64,000 nucleotides of DNA from Pseudidiomarina atlantica. Lineage in GTDB: Bacteria > Pseudomonadota > Gammaproteobacteria > Enterobacterales > Alteromonadaceae. Of the stretch, positions 46,852 through 56,750 are shown one piece after another (the stretch's first letter is position 1; each line of letters starts with the position of its first letter). Both the position numbers and the translations under genes were made by a program. The DNA is taken from positions 176,504 to 240,503 of the forward strand of contig NZ_JPIN01000007.1 of assembly GCF_000753735.1 (NCBI RefSeq), in the 5' to 3' direction. The notes under the pieces are model-generated. The model searched no databases and was not told the DNA's origin. It saw nothing but the letters and a program-made list of their open reading frames with translations.

Positions 46852-48372
46852 TCAATCGTCGTCGTTCTCGTTGTGTAGCTCTAGGTTCGCATCTTCCTCA
46901 CCCTCGCCACCATGCCGCGCCACATCATTGCGCGCCGCATCCAAACGATCCAAGTAACTCTGATTAATATCACCAGTAATGTACTCACCATTGAATACGG
47001 AGGTTTCAAATTGGGTGATGCTTGGGTTTTCTTGCTGTACTGCGGCAATCAAGTCTTCGAGGTCTTGGTAAATCAGCCCATCAGCCTTAATCAGCGCATT
47101 GATTTCAGAACATTCGCGACCGTGACCAATCAACTCGTTCGCGCTTGGCATATCAATACCATAGACGTTCGGAAAACGAATTTCGGGCGCTGCCGAGGCA
47201 AAGTAGACTTTCTTCGCACCTGCTTCGCGTGCCATTTCGATAATTTGTTCAGACGTAGTTCCACGCACAATAGAGTCATCGACCAGCAACACATTTTTGC
47301 CACGGAATTCGGCGCCAATGGCATTTAGCTTACGTCGTACCGACTTCCGGCGCATGGTTTGCCCCGGCATAATAAAGGTACGCCCAATGTAGCGATTTTT
47401 TACAAAGCCTTGGCGGTAAGGAAGTCCCAAAATATTCGCCATTTCTAAGGCGATGTCACAACTCGTTTCTGGAATTGGAATCACCACATCGATGTCTAGA
47501 TCAGCGTATTCACGCTTAATCTTCTCACCCAGTTTACGCCCCATATTGACCCGTGAAGCGTACACCGAGATCTTATCGATAAACGAGTCCGGGCGCGCGA
47601 AGTAAACATATTCAAAAATACAGGGGCAATGTTGCGGATTATCGGCGCACTGGCGTGAATAAAGCTCGCCATCCTCGGTGATGTAAACGGCTTCGCCTGG
47701 CTCGATATCACGCAAATAGGTGAAGCCGGTACCATCAATGGCAACGCTCTCAGAAGCCACAATGTACTCATTACCGTTCGCAGTTTCACGTTGCCCTAGT
47801 ACCAACGGACGAATGCCCCATGGGTCGCGAAACGCCACGATACCATGCCCGATAATCATCGCGACTACGGCGTAAGCACCGCGGATTTGACGGTGCACGC
47901 GGCTCACTGTGGCAAATACATCGTCAGCGCTCGGATGCAAACTCTTTTGCTGATAAAGCTCGTGGGCAAACACGTTCAGCAAAATCTCAGAGTCAGAAGT
48001 GGTGTTGATGTGCCGACGCGCTTTGGCAAATAGCTGCTCTTGTAATTCAAGGGCATTCGTCAGGTTACCGTTGTGCGCCATGGCGATACCAAACGGTGAG
48101 TTGACATAAAATGGCTGGGCTTCAGCAGAACTTGAGCTACCTGCAGTCGGGTAACGCACGTGACCGATGCCGATACGACCCGCTAGGCGGTGCATATGGC
48201 GCGTATGAAACACATCGCGTACTAAGCCGTTCGCTTTGCGCAAACGCAAGGTGTTGTTGTGCACGGTCATAATACCTGCGGCGTCCTGGCCGCGATGCTG
48301 GAGCATCGTCAGACTGTCGTACAACGCTTGATTGACCGGGTCTTTACCTACAATACCAACAATGCCACACAT
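46852..48372 (-). CDS. purF: Amidophosphoribosyltransferase PurF
   Basis: 506 residues (E. coli 505). The N-terminal nucleophile cysteine is Cys2 (MCGIVGIVG) of the class II glutamine amidotransferase domain, with HNGNLTN near residue 101. The PRPP-binding loop [14 protein letters not shown] is near residue 365. It catalyses the first committed step of purine synthesis. It follows cvpA by 20 bp, the conserved cvpA-purF arrangement. An acidic tail ([17 protein letters not shown]) ends the protein. Glycine-level detail aside, all expected motifs are intact. Confidence 0.98.
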   Translation of the reverse strand: MCGIVGIVGKDPVNQALYDSLTMLQHRGQDAAGIMTVHNNTLRLRKANGLVRDVFHTRHMHRLAGRIGIGHVRYPTAGSSSSAEAQPFYVNSPFGIAMAHNGNLTNALELQEQLFAKARRHINTTSDSEILLNVFAHELYQQKSLHPSADDVFATVSRVHRQIRGAYAVVAMIIGHGIVAFRDPWGIRPLVLGQRETANGNEYIVASESVAIDGTGFTYLRDIEPGEAVYITEDGELYSRQCADNPQHCPCIFEYVYFARPDSFIDKISVYASRVNMGRKLGEKIKREYADLDIDVVIPIPETSCDIALEMANILGLPYRQGFVKNRYIGRTFIMPGQTMRRKSVRRKLNAIGAEFRGKNVLLVDDSIVRGTTSEQIIEMAREAGAKKVYFASAAPEIRFPNVYGIDMPSANELIGHGRECSEINALIKADGLIYQDLEDLIAAVQQENPSITQFETSVFNGEYITGDINQSYLDRLDAARNDVARHGGEGEEDANLELHNENDDD

Positions 48373-48392
48373 GCTAGAACAACCTCATTTGC

Positions 48393-48878
48393 TTAGTTGG
48401 GGAGAAAACTCGAAGTTTGCTGAAAATACTCGAAGAACCACTGAATAAACACGGCAAAATGTGGGATCATCACCGACTGTTGCCACCAAGCTGCACTCGC
48501 AAGGCCAGTGAAACTGTCAACGAAGAACAACAATGCGCTGACAATCAGCACGCCACGCAAGGCACCAAAAACCCCGCCTAAAATGCGATCGGTGCCGGTG
48601 AGGCCGGTTTTATGGACCAACTGTCCAAGTACGTAATTGACAATGGCGCCGACTATTAAGGTGGCAATAAACAGCGCTAACACGGCGACGGCGCTGCGCA
48701 CCATGTCATCTTCGATACCGGTGAAATAGCTCGCGAGGTCGGCATAGTACCAACTGGCGATAAAGAAAGCGGCAACCCATACTGCAAGGGACATCGCTTC
48801 TTTGACAAAACCGCGCACTAAACTAACGATAGTGGACAGCGCGATGATGATAAGAATGGCAAAATCTATCCAGACCAT
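48393..48878 (-). CDS. cvpA: CvpA family membrane protein
   Basis: 161 residues (E. coli 162). Four transmembrane helices (about 3-21, 28-46, 63-85, 100-120) and the typical start MVWIDFAILIIIALSTIVSLVRGFVKEAMSL-type region. Named for its role in colicin V production; known in several bacteria to affect envelope stability and biofilm. It is the first gene of the cvpA-purF pair, directly before purF. Confidence 0.94.
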   Translation of the reverse strand: MVWIDFAILIIIALSTIVSLVRGFVKEAMSLAVWVAAFFIASWYYADLASYFTGIEDDMVRSAVAVLALFIATLIVGAIVNYVLGQLVHKTGLTGTDRILGGVFGALRGVLIVSALLFFVDSFTGLASAAWWQQSVMIPHFAVFIQWFFEYFQQTSSFLPN

Positions 48879-48897
48879 AAGGAAGTTCCTAGGGCTG

Positions 48898-48917
48898 TTG
48901 AAAACGCGCGCAGTGTA
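48898..48917 (-). promoter_or_regulatory. cvpA-purF promoter region with weak PurR-like box
   Basis: On the minus strand TACACT (48917-48912) could be a -10 box; no good -35 is seen. Overlapping it, CTGCGCGCGTTTTCAA (48913-48898) matches the PurR consensus ANGCAANCGNTTNCNT at 7 of 11 fixed positions. PurR control of cvpA-purF is known in E. coli; here it is a guess. Confidence 0.3.
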
Positions 48918-48956
48918 GCAGAAATCACATCAGAAAACGCCACTTTTTACGCAATT

Positions 48957-49505
48957 TTATGGCTCGAAGCGGATCACGCGGCCGTTCAGCCCAGTCAGCT
49001 TCTGTAGTTCTGGAAGTTGCTGCTCTAACTCGGCTTCCGTCAAGGCTGGGCCGACCATCAAGCGAATCAGTGCTTTACCATTCACTTGTACTGTTTCACT
49101 GTAAGCCGCAAAACCTTTTGCTTGTAATTCAGTGATCAGTTTGGCGACCGAGTCGGCATTGCTAAACGCCCCAAGCTGGATGACGTAACCAGGTTCCGTC
49201 AATGCTTCAGTTACTGGAGCGGCAGGCTGTGGCGCAGTAACTTCTGCCTCTTGGTCTAACTCAGGAGCAGTGTCAGCGGTCAGTTCCACTGGCTCAGGGT
49301 TGACCTGAATCGGCGTCCCTTCAAGTTCTGTCTCAGGATAGGTCACTGCCTGCTCAACCACTTCAGTTTCCGGCTGCAACGGCATGGCTTCGAATTCCTG
49401 CTGTTCACGCACCTGCTTACCATCGAGCAATTCCGGTAAGATGATGACTGCCAACGCGATCAGAATGATACTGCCAACAATTCGATTTTGTAATTGAGAT
49501 GCCAT
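48957..49505 (-). CDS. dedD: DedD-like SPOR domain protein
   Basis: 182 residues from the chosen start. A short cytoplasmic start (MASQLQNRIVG) and one transmembrane helix (about 10-28) lead to an acidic Pro/Glu/Thr linker (about 35-100) and a C-terminal SPOR domain (about 105-180, YVIQLGAFSNADSVAKL and GKALIRLMVGP). SPOR domains bind denuded peptidoglycan at the septum, and DedD supports cell constriction. The ATG at 49505 has GGAGCTGGC directly upstream; a longer start would overlap folC. The order folC-dedD-cvpA-purF is conserved. Confidence 0.94.
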   Translation of the reverse strand: MASQLQNRIVGSIILIALAVIILPELLDGKQVREQQEFEAMPLQPETEVVEQAVTYPETELEGTPIQVNPEPVELTADTAPELDQEAEVTAPQPAAPVTEALTEPGYVIQLGAFSNADSVAKLITELQAKGFAAYSETVQVNGKALIRLMVGPALTEAELEQQLPELQKLTGLNGRVIRFEP

Positions 49506-49516
49506 GCCAGCTCCGT

Positions 49517-50791
49517 CTAGGTAATTTGTCCAACAGTGTAGAACGAGCCGCACACTAAGACCAGCGGTTGTTGTTGTGTACCTTGCGCGGCATCACGTGC
49601 CTGCGCACAGGCGGCCTCGAATGCAGCGGGTACAGTAGCGAAGCAGGTGATACTTGGTGGTGCAGCGCTAGTGCGCAATGCGGCCGCGAGCTCTTGCGCC
49701 GATGCTCCGCGTGGGCCCGATAAATCCGCAAGATACCAAGCCTGCACCAGCGGCTCAAGCGCTGCTAGGGTGCCAGCAATATCTTTGTCTTTCAGCATTC
49801 CAACCACTGCATAAATGGGTCGCTTGGGAAAACGCTGTTGTAGATAGCGTGTCAGAAATTCAGCGGCATGCGGATTGTGCGCGACATCGAGCAAATAATC
49901 AGGATTACCTTGGTGTATCTCAAGGCGCCCTGCCTCGCGTGCATTGGCAAGCCCAGTACGGATAGCCGCTAGCGATACCGGTAAATCGAGCGCCTCGAGT
50001 GCCATCAGTGCTGTAGCTGCATTGGGCAAAGGTAATTGCGGGACGGGTAACTCGCTGAGTTGGCTTTGCGGGCTACTAAACTGCCACGTGTCGCCACTTT
50101 CATGCAGCCGATAATGAAAACTGTCATTGACGCGCCGTGGGACAATAGCGCGCTGCGCCAGCTCTTGCAAAATCGCGGGCGGAAAATCAGGTTCACCAAT
50201 AACGGCAACTTTGTCGGCACGGAAAATACCGGCTTTCTCGCGCGCGATACTGGTGCGATCTGGACCCAGGAACCCAACATGATCGATACCCACAGAAGTG
50301 AGCACCCCCACATCGGCATCGATACAGTTCACAGCATCAAGGCGTCCACCTAGTCCCACTTCGAGAATCCATACATCAACTTGCTGCTGTTGTAACAGCC
50401 AAAACGCCGCCAAGGTGCCGAACTCGAAATACGTAAGCGAGGTATCACCGCGTTTGTCTTCAACCGCATTAAATGCCTGCACGTGCTGTTCAGCACTTAG
50501 CATCTCAGCATTGATGCGAACGCGTTCTTCGTAGCTGTGCAGGTGCGGCGAAATATAGACGCCGGTGCGATAGCCAGCGGCACGCAGAATAGTTTCTAAA
50601 TAGCGTACGGTCGAGCCTTTGCCATTGGTGCCGGCAACGGTGATGACTTTCGCGGGGCGAGGGTTAATTTGTAACGCTGTGGCGACCTGTTGCACCCGTT
50701 CCAGCCCCATATCGATGGCAGTCGGGTGCAAGGCCTCAAGGTAAGCTAACCAAGCGTCGAGGTTAGCCGCTGCAGAAGGTCGCTGTACCAT
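49517..50791 (-). CDS. folC: Bifunctional folylpolyglutamate synthase / dihydrofolate synthase FolC
   Basis: 424 residues (E. coli 422). The P-loop VAGTNGKGSTVRYLE is at about residues 50-64, followed by GVYISPHLHSYEERVRIN and the omega-loop region. The C-terminal domain has LLDVAHNPHAAEFL and VVGMLKDKDIAGTL. It adds glutamate to dihydropteroate and to folates. Its ATG shares one base with the accD stop (TAATG), so translation is coupled. Confidence 0.97.
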   Translation of the reverse strand: MVQRPSAAANLDAWLAYLEALHPTAIDMGLERVQQVATALQINPRPAKVITVAGTNGKGSTVRYLETILRAAGYRTGVYISPHLHSYEERVRINAEMLSAEQHVQAFNAVEDKRGDTSLTYFEFGTLAAFWLLQQQQVDVWILEVGLGGRLDAVNCIDADVGVLTSVGIDHVGFLGPDRTSIAREKAGIFRADKVAVIGEPDFPPAILQELAQRAIVPRRVNDSFHYRLHESGDTWQFSSPQSQLSELPVPQLPLPNAATALMALEALDLPVSLAAIRTGLANAREAGRLEIHQGNPDYLLDVAHNPHAAEFLTRYLQQRFPKRPIYAVVGMLKDKDIAGTLAALEPLVQAWYLADLSGPRGASAQELAAALRTSAAPPSITCFATVPAAFEAACAQARDAAQGTQQQPLVLVCGSFYTVGQIT

Positions 50792-51654
50792 TAAAATTCA
50801 TCAGCTACCGCAGCATGATGTTGAAATTTCGCCAACAACGACGCGATACGGTTACGCATCTGGCGACGGTCGACGATCATATCGATAGCACCGTGATCGA
50901 TTAAAAACTCGGCGCGTTGGAAACCTTCAGGCAAGGTTTCACGGACGGTTTGTTGAATCACTCGCGGGCCGGCAAAGCCGATTAGCGCTTTGGGTTCAGC
51001 AATATTCACGTCACCCAGCATCGCCAGACTCGCGGACACACCACCCATGGTCGGATCGGTGAGCACTGAAATAAACGGCAGACCTTCTTCGCTCATGCGT
51101 GCCAATGCCGCAGAGGTTTTCGCCATTTGCATCAGCGACATCAATGCTTCTTGCATCCGCGCACCGCCCGAAGCCGAGAAGCACACCAAAGGAATACGCT
51201 CTTGCAAACAAACTTCAGCAGCTTTGACAAAACGAGCACCGACCACGGAGGCCATCGAGCCGCCCATGAAATCAAATTCGAATGCGACAGCCACGACCGG
51301 CATACCTTTCAGCTTACCTTTTTCGGCGACTAAAGCGTCTTTCTCGCCAGTAGCTTTTTGCGCCGCCGCAATACGGTCTTTGTATTTTTTAGAATCTTTA
51401 AATTTGAGAATATCTTTAGGCTCTAATTCAGCGCCAATCTCTACGCCGGTACCGCTATCTAAAAAGCTAGCTAGGCGCGCACGAGCTGACATGCGCATGT
51501 GATGGTCACACTTCGGACACACACTTAAATTGCGTTCTAGATCAGCCGCATAGATGATCGCATCACAGCCACTACACTTTGACCAAACGCCCTCTGGAAT
51601 ATTGCGACGTTTGTTACTTTTCGGTTTGGCAAGAATTCGCTCGATCCAACTCAT
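50791..51654 (-). CDS. accD: Acetyl-CoA carboxylase carboxyltransferase subunit beta
   Basis: 287 residues. The N-terminal zinc ribbon is CSGC...CPKC (about residues 27-49). The carboxyltransferase crotonase-like fold has [36 protein letters not shown] and [18 protein letters not shown], as in other AccD proteins. With AccA it transfers the carboxyl group from biotin to acetyl-CoA, the first step of fatty acid synthesis. Start MSWIERIL is typical. It follows truA after 123 bp, a gap that contains a FadR-like half-site. Confidence 0.97.
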   Translation of the reverse strand: MSWIERILAKPKSNKRRNIPEGVWSKCSGCDAIIYAADLERNLSVCPKCDHHMRMSARARLASFLDSGTGVEIGAELEPKDILKFKDSKKYKDRIAAAQKATGEKDALVAEKGKLKGMPVVAVAFEFDFMGGSMASVVGARFVKAAEVCLQERIPLVCFSASGGARMQEALMSLMQMAKTSAALARMSEEGLPFISVLTDPTMGGVSASLAMLGDVNIAEPKALIGFAGPRVIQQTVRETLPEGFQRAEFLIDHGAIDMIVDRRQMRNRIASLLAKFQHHAAVADEF

Positions 51655-51766
51655 AGTGTCGTTTTCATCTCATTATTAGGGTTGCATAGCTGAGTGCGGC
51701 AATGGCACCCAGCTACTTGCACAATTGTCTCTATTTAAGCACATATTCGCCGCAGCTTGCAGTAAA

Positions 51767-51783
51767 AAGTGGTCTTATTAGTC
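51767..51783. promoter_or_regulatory. FadR-like site upstream of accD
   Basis: On the minus strand GACTAATAAGACCACTT matches the FadR consensus at 11 of 16 informative positions, strong in the GACCA half. It overlaps the truA stop and lies 113 bp before accD. The core AGACCACTTTTT also occurs upstream of fabB. Inference only. Confidence 0.3.
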
Positions 51784-52578
51784 GCTATCGGGCAGCCACA
51801 AAGGCCCTGGCGGAAGTTGCGGAATGGCAAACTGTGCGGGGTAATCGACCTGCACTAAATACAAGCCTTCGGCCTTGCCGGTCGCCGCCGCCTTGGTACG
51901 ATCGCGCAGCTCCAATAGCTCCGCAGGCCAACTGATTGGCTTGTCGCCGCGACCGACTTCGAGCAAGGTACCGACAATGTTGCGCACCATATGATGTAAA
52001 AATGCGTTGGCGGCGATATCAATCACAATGTATTCGCCGTGTCGTGTCACGCGAATGTGCGTGACGCAGCGATTAGGTGAATTCGATTGGCACTGTGCGG
52101 CTCGAAATGAACTAAAGTCTCGCTCGCCCAAGAGCCCCTGCGCGGCCTCATGCATGCGTCGTGCATCGAGGTCAAAATGATAATGACTCACGCCATGGTT
52201 ATGAATGCCCGGGCGCAGCTTAGTGTTACAGATAATGTAGCGATAACGCCTGCCGGTCGCGCTAAAGCGCGCACTGAAATCATCAGGTACTTGCGTGACC
52301 CAACGCACTGCGACATCTTTCGGTAAGTTGCTATTAACGCCGAGTGTCCAAGCCGCAGGAGTCCGCGGCTCGTCACTATCGAAATGAATCACTTGTCCAG
52401 TAGCATGTACGCCAGCATCGGTACGCCCTGCACAGACAACTTCAATGGGTTGGTTGGCGACTTTAGTTAAGGCTCGCTCCACCACTTCTTGCACACAGGT
52501 AACTTCTTGTTGACGCTGCCAGCCATAATAGCGGCTACCATCATACTCAATACCCAGCGCAAAGCGCGTACTACTCAT
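51778..52578 (-). CDS. truA: tRNA pseudouridine(38-40) synthase TruA
   Basis: 266 residues (E. coli 270). The catalytic aspartate is in [15 protein letters not shown] (about residues 50-64). Other TruA segments: [14 protein letters not shown] at the start, FHARFSA-like [18 protein letters not shown], and [17 protein letters not shown]. It modifies uridines 38-40 in the anticodon arm. Start codon overlaps the fimV stop (ATGA), an arrangement known from Pseudomonas and relatives. Confidence 0.97.
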   Translation of the reverse strand: MSSTRFALGIEYDGSRYYGWQRQQEVTCVQEVVERALTKVANQPIEVVCAGRTDAGVHATGQVIHFDSDEPRTPAAWTLGVNSNLPKDVAVRWVTQVPDDFSARFSATGRRYRYIICNTKLRPGIHNHGVSHYHFDLDARRMHEAAQGLLGERDFSSFRAAQCQSNSPNRCVTHIRVTRHGEYIVIDIAANAFLHHMVRNIVGTLLEVGRGDKPISWPAELLELRDRTKAAATGKAEGLYLVQVDYPAQFAIPQLPPGPLWLPDSD

Positions 52579-54389
52579 CGACCGCCCTGTTCTTCCAATT
52601 TCTTCAATAAAGCCTCGGCTTCAGCCTCAGCTTCAGCATCACCACAATCTTGTAATTGCTCGAGAATCTCACGGGCATCATCAACTTCGCCCATCTCAAT
52701 GTAGACTTGCGCCAAATCGAGGCGTGCCGCAGGCGTCTTGCTCTCATCAAGCAACTCTTCGGTGCTGAGGTCATGCTCAATGCTTTCGTCACCACCCAGC
52801 GCATCGCCGATCTTTTCCTTGTCGTAAGGATCATCGCTGTCTTCACTGGCTTCAGTGTCAGCCTCTTCCATCAAGCTTTCGATCGACAAGTAGCCATCAT
52901 CGTCGTCGGTACTAGCGCTTGCGTCATCTTCAGGCGCAGTTGACTTGCTCGCCGGCACCACCATATCGTCGTCAAGCCGCAGGCCGCCAAACGAGTCGGT
53001 TTTTTGTTCTTCCCCGGCAAGTGATTCAGGCTCGTCATCGAGCGGACGGTATTCTGGCACTCGTTCTGATTCTTCTGCGCCAACTTTGTCCGTTGCGACT
53101 TCATTGGCTAAATCATCGTCTAAAGTTTCAGGTTCAAACGCCAGCAATTCGTCGACTTCTTTCGAAATGGCATCGTCATCATCGTCGAGTTCATCATTTT
53201 GCGCGTTATCACCGCCGTGCTCACGCAGGTACTCGTCCAAATCGACATCAGATACTTCAACGTCATCGTTTTCATTGTTTTGTGGTGGTAACGCTTGCTC
53301 TTGCCAGTCGTGCTCATCCGCAACAGTGACAGTCGCTACTGCGGCTGCAGCTTCCGCCTTTACATCGGCAACGTCAGTCTCTGCGTTTGCACCTGTCTTG
53401 GCGTCAGCAGCCTGCGGTTGCTCTTCAAATTCTTTATTGATACGACGCAAATACGCGGCATACCATAGGCCACCTAAGGTCAACACCAGCAGTAAACCAA
53501 TAATACCCAAGTGCAACGGCTTCATCAGCCAATCGACCCAAGTCGTCTGTTTACGCGCTGGCGTGGTACGTTCTGCTTGCTGCGGTTCGCTGGTGACCAC
53601 CGGTGGAGCTGCTTCAGCGTCAGCAGCAGGTTCCTCGGTAACCACAGGGCCAGCATCGGCTGCTTCATCTGTCGCGGCTGGATTCAGCGCCTCGGGTTCT
53701 GCAGCGACGGCTTCGGCAGTTTGTTCTCCCTCAGTACCTGCCGCAAGTTCGTCCTTAATTAACTCCATCTCAGCCGATGCGCGCTGCTCGGCATCAGCCG
53801 CCGCGCGCAAAGCGTTCAATTCCTCGGTAACTGCCGCTAACTTCTGCTGCAGCTCTTGATTTTCACCCTGCAAGTTTTCAATCAAACCAATAGAGTCGGA
53901 CAACTGAGTGCGCAGCGCTTGCATTTCGGACACCGAAATCGCAATTTCCGTTTCATCGACTGGAGAGGTGTCTGTGGCTTCTTCGGTGGTTGCCGGTTCA
54001 GCTGTATCCGTTGTTGCTATTTCAGTTGCGGGCTCAGACTCAAGCTCTACAGCTGGACGATTTTCTGCGGTTGCTGCGGTTGGCGCTGCCGAATTACTGG
54101 CATCGCCTAACTCAGGAATCGTTAAAAAGAACCCTGTCAGCATGAAATCCGGACGGTTATCACGGAAGGCACGAGGGTTCTCCGCAACGATCGCATCCAT
54201 CATGTCGAACATACTGACACCACGCTGGCGCGCGTAGTATTGCGAAATACTCCACATGGTGTCGGTCGGAACAATCGGACCAAACTGCTCGGGCTGCCAG
54301 CGTGAGCCACGCGCGCCCTGCTGTGCTTCGACATGACCGGTGTAAGCCACCGCCACGGCTAAGACACTTGCTAAAATAATCCGTTTCAT
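52575..54389 (-). CDS. fimV: FimV-like polar landmark / peptidoglycan-binding protein
   Basis: 604 residues, shorter than Pseudomonas FimV (about 920). A signal peptide (cleavage near AQQ, residue 24) is followed by a LysM-like FimV N-domain (about 35-95: [31 protein letters not shown]), an Ala/Glu/Thr-rich linker, a coiled coil (about 155-215), a transmembrane helix (about 290-310), a highly acidic cytoplasmic stretch, and a C-terminal TPR-like FimV motif ([23 protein letters not shown]). FimV organises the cell pole, including type IV pilus and chemosensory components. ATG at 54389 preferred over a GTG one codon upstream. Confidence 0.93.
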   Translation of the reverse strand: MKRIILASVLAVAVAYTGHVEAQQGARGSRWQPEQFGPIVPTDTMWSISQYYARQRGVSMFDMMDAIVAENPRAFRDNRPDFMLTGFFLTIPELGDASNSAAPTAATAENRPAVELESEPATEIATTDTAEPATTEEATDTSPVDETEIAISVSEMQALRTQLSDSIGLIENLQGENQELQQKLAAVTEELNALRAAADAEQRASAEMELIKDELAAGTEGEQTAEAVAAEPEALNPAATDEAADAGPVVTEEPAADAEAAPPVVTSEPQQAERTTPARKQTTWVDWLMKPLHLGIIGLLLVLTLGGLWYAAYLRRINKEFEEQPQAADAKTGANAETDVADVKAEAAAAVATVTVADEHDWQEQALPPQNNENDDVEVSDVDLDEYLREHGGDNAQNDELDDDDDAISKEVDELLAFEPETLDDDLANEVATDKVGAEESERVPEYRPLDDEPESLAGEEQKTDSFGGLRLDDDMVVPASKSTAPEDDASASTDDDDGYLSIESLMEEADTEASEDSDDPYDKEKIGDALGGDESIEHDLSTEELLDESKTPAARLDLAQVYIEMGEVDDAREILEQLQDCGDAEAEAEAEALLKKLEEQGGR

Positions 54390-54459
54390 CACTTGTTCCG
54401 TCCTTTTTTACTGTAGTTATTGGATGCCAGAGTGGATGTCAGCGTAATTAAAAATCTCT

Positions 54460-55476
54460 CTAAATATAGTCTTTTATCAAATGTTCAGCAATTTGAATAC
54501 TATTGGTTGCCGCGCCCTTACGCACATTGTCGGCCACCACCCACAAGTTCAATCCCTGCGGATGTGAAATATCATTGCGCACACGGCCAACAAAAACTTC
54601 ATCATGCCCAGTCGCGTGACTTACCTGCGTTGGGAAGTCTTCGTTCGCATCGAACAACACCACGCCCGGTGCATTGCGGAGCAACTCTTTCGCTTGCTCC
54701 GCAGCAATCGGTTGTTGCGTTTCAATGTGCACGGCTTCGGCATGACCATAAAATACCGGCACGCGCACGGCCGTTGCATTGACACGAATATTTAGGTCAC
54801 CAAAAATTTTCTGCGTTTCCCACACCATTTTCATTTCTTCTTTGGTGTAGTCGTTATCCATAAAAACATCAATTTGCGGAATACAATTAAATGCGATTTG
54901 CCGCGCAAAATAGTCATTCTCCAAAGGCTTACCATTCATCAATTGGGCGGTTTGCTGCGCCAGCGCGTCCATCGCTTCTTTGCCAGCACCCGACACCGAC
55001 TGATAGGTCGCCACGTTAATACGCTCGATCCCCACTGCGTCATAAATTGGCTTCAAGGCGACCAACATTTGAATGGTCGAGCAATTTGGATTCGCGATAA
55101 TGTTGCGATTACGGAAATCTGCCAGCGCGTGCGCATTCACCTCTGGCACCACCAGCGGAATGTCTTCTTCGTAACGGAACTCCGAGGTATTATCGATAAC
55201 AATACAACCGGCATCGGCAGCACGCGGCGCATAGATACGAGAAATCGAACCACCGGCCGAGAAAAAGCCCAGCTCAACTTGTGACCAGTCGAAAGTATCC
55301 GCATCTAAAACTTCAATTTCTTCACCACGAAACTCAATGGTTTGCCCTGCTGAGCGGCTACTTGCCAATGGGAATAATTGACCGACCGGAAATTTGCGCT
55401 GGGCCAGAATTTCAATCATGTGCTGGCCGACTAATCCAGTTGCGCCCAATACTGCTACATTAAATGCTCGAGACAT
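54460..55476 (-). CDS. asd: Aspartate-semialdehyde dehydrogenase
   Basis: 338 residues. The NADP-binding start is VAVLGATGLVGQHMIEIL. The catalytic cysteine is in IIANPNCSTIQM (about residue 131) and the substrate-binding histidine in VPVFYGHAEAVHIET. The length and sequence follow the Pseudomonas-type Asd rather than the longer enteric form (367). It makes aspartate semialdehyde for lysine, threonine, methionine and diaminopimelate. Ribosome site AGGGGGAC. Lies 9 bp after pdxB on the same strand. Confidence 0.96.
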   Translation of the reverse strand: MSRAFNVAVLGATGLVGQHMIEILAQRKFPVGQLFPLASSRSAGQTIEFRGEEIEVLDADTFDWSQVELGFFSAGGSISRIYAPRAADAGCIVIDNTSEFRYEEDIPLVVPEVNAHALADFRNRNIIANPNCSTIQMLVALKPIYDAVGIERINVATYQSVSGAGKEAMDALAQQTAQLMNGKPLENDYFARQIAFNCIPQIDVFMDNDYTKEEMKMVWETQKIFGDLNIRVNATAVRVPVFYGHAEAVHIETQQPIAAEQAKELLRNAPGVVLFDANEDFPTQVSHATGHDEVFVGRVRNDISHPQGLNLWVVADNVRKGAATNSIQIAEHLIKDYI

Positions 55477-55485
55477 GTGTCCCCC

Positions 55486-56655
55486 TTATCTCGCGGTCTG
55501 TACCGTCAATTGTGAAAATCGTGTTTGCCAAGTGGCATCGAGCCAGTTCGCTGTGGCCACTTGCAACTGGCTCAACTCAGCGCGGGCCGCGTAGTTGCGG
55601 CGTAGTTGATCAAAGGCACTGGCAGTGGTCGGCGCAGCACGCAACAGTGCGTCATCCGCGGCAATGTCATATACCTGCAATAACCAGCGCGCTAGTTGCT
55701 GCCAATCAGGTGCTTGCGCACTATCGACCTGCAACGTACGCCCTACTGCCGTGCTTGCTAACAGCTCAGGTAAACTTGGCAAACGTGCATTAAGCTGCTG
55801 ATCCGCCAGCCACTTTTGCAATAGTTGTAAACTGCCGCCTAGTTTACCAGCTAGACTGTGCCCTGCAATGTGCGGCGTCGCAATTTTTACTAAAGCCAGC
55901 AATTCCGGATTGAGGTTCGGCTCGTGCTCCCATACATCTAACACGACCGACAACGCTTGTCGTTGTTGTAAACAGCGCAACAAATCGGCCTCGGCAACCA
56001 CCGGCCCGCGACTGGCATTGACGAACACAGTGTCAGGTGCCAGTTGCGACAAATCGGCATACTGCCACAAGTGGCGGGTCTTGTAAGGTCCTTCGCTTGT
56101 CAGCGGCACATGGCAACTTATCACCTGTGATGTCAGCACTTGCTGCCAATCTGCGTGTACCGCAACCGCCGCCTTGCCACTTTCAAGCAATGGCGGATCA
56201 TAGTAATGCACCACATAACCGAGACCTTGCAAACGCTGGCCCGCAGCACGGCCAGTATGTCCAGCTCCGATAATCGCAGCGCGACCTTGGGGTGGCCGCT
56301 GTTGCGTTAAGTTCACCTGCGCCACAGCACAAGCAACATAGTCGCCGACAGCTTGCGCATTGACACCCGGGGTACTGTGAAAAATGATGCCGGCAGCTGC
56401 TACAGCAGCTTGATCAACATGATCCATGCCAATGGTTGCGGTACCCAGCCACTTGAGTCGCGGCGCCTGCGCTATCAAAGCCGCATCTATCTTGGTCACA
56501 GAACGAATAAACAAGGCGTCCGCTTGCGCTAGCTGCGCTGCACTGGGTTGACGCTCACTATAGGTTTGCAACGTTATGGGTTGCGTAAGCTGCGTTTGCA
56601 ACCGCGCGACGAGATCGGCAAATTGCGGAAGATTAGCATCGGCCAATAAATGCAT
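55486..56655 (-). CDS. pdxB: Erythronate-4-phosphate dehydrogenase PdxB
   Basis: 389 residues (E. coli 378). D-2-hydroxyacid dehydrogenase fold: LKWLGTATIGMDHVD near residue 70, NAD-binding AIIGAGHTGRAAGQRL near 128, catalytic arginine in FVNASRGPVV near 215, LDVWEHEPNLN near 245, and the histidine in ATPHIAGHSLAGK near 265. The C-terminal dimerisation domain is PdxB-like. It acts in pyridoxal-5-phosphate synthesis (deoxyxylulose phosphate-dependent route). Neighbour of asd as in other gammaproteobacteria. Confidence 0.96.
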   Translation of the reverse strand: MHLLADANLPQFADLVARLQTQLTQPITLQTYSERQPSAAQLAQADALFIRSVTKIDAALIAQAPRLKWLGTATIGMDHVDQAAVAAAGIIFHSTPGVNAQAVGDYVACAVAQVNLTQQRPPQGRAAIIGAGHTGRAAGQRLQGLGYVVHYYDPPLLESGKAAVAVHADWQQVLTSQVISCHVPLTSEGPYKTRHLWQYADLSQLAPDTVFVNASRGPVVAEADLLRCLQQRQALSVVLDVWEHEPNLNPELLALVKIATPHIAGHSLAGKLGGSLQLLQKWLADQQLNARLPSLPELLASTAVGRTLQVDSAQAPDWQQLARWLLQVYDIAADDALLRAAPTTASAFDQLRRNYAARAELSQLQVATANWLDATWQTRFSQLTVQTAR

Positions 56656-56692
56656 GACGTCTCACTTTCAAAAATGAAGTGTTAAGCATACA

Positions 56693-56718
56693 AAAAGGTG
56701 CGCCGCAGCGCACCTTTT
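56693..56718 (-). terminator. Terminator after fabB
   Basis: An 11-bp stem (56693-56703 with 56708-56718, AAAAGGTGCGC) has a 4-nt loop CGCA; the minus strand runs into TTTTTG. It is 33 bp past the fabB stop. Confidence 0.88.
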
Positions 56719-56750
56719 GTTGTTGTCTAAATTGTGCGTCAGAGCACGCT

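Noticed and set aside
52945..53859. 304-codon serine-rich open frame on the plus strand
   Set aside because: It is antisense to the acidic and Ala/Glu-rich part of fimV, whose composition creates open frames; no ribosome site or family pattern.
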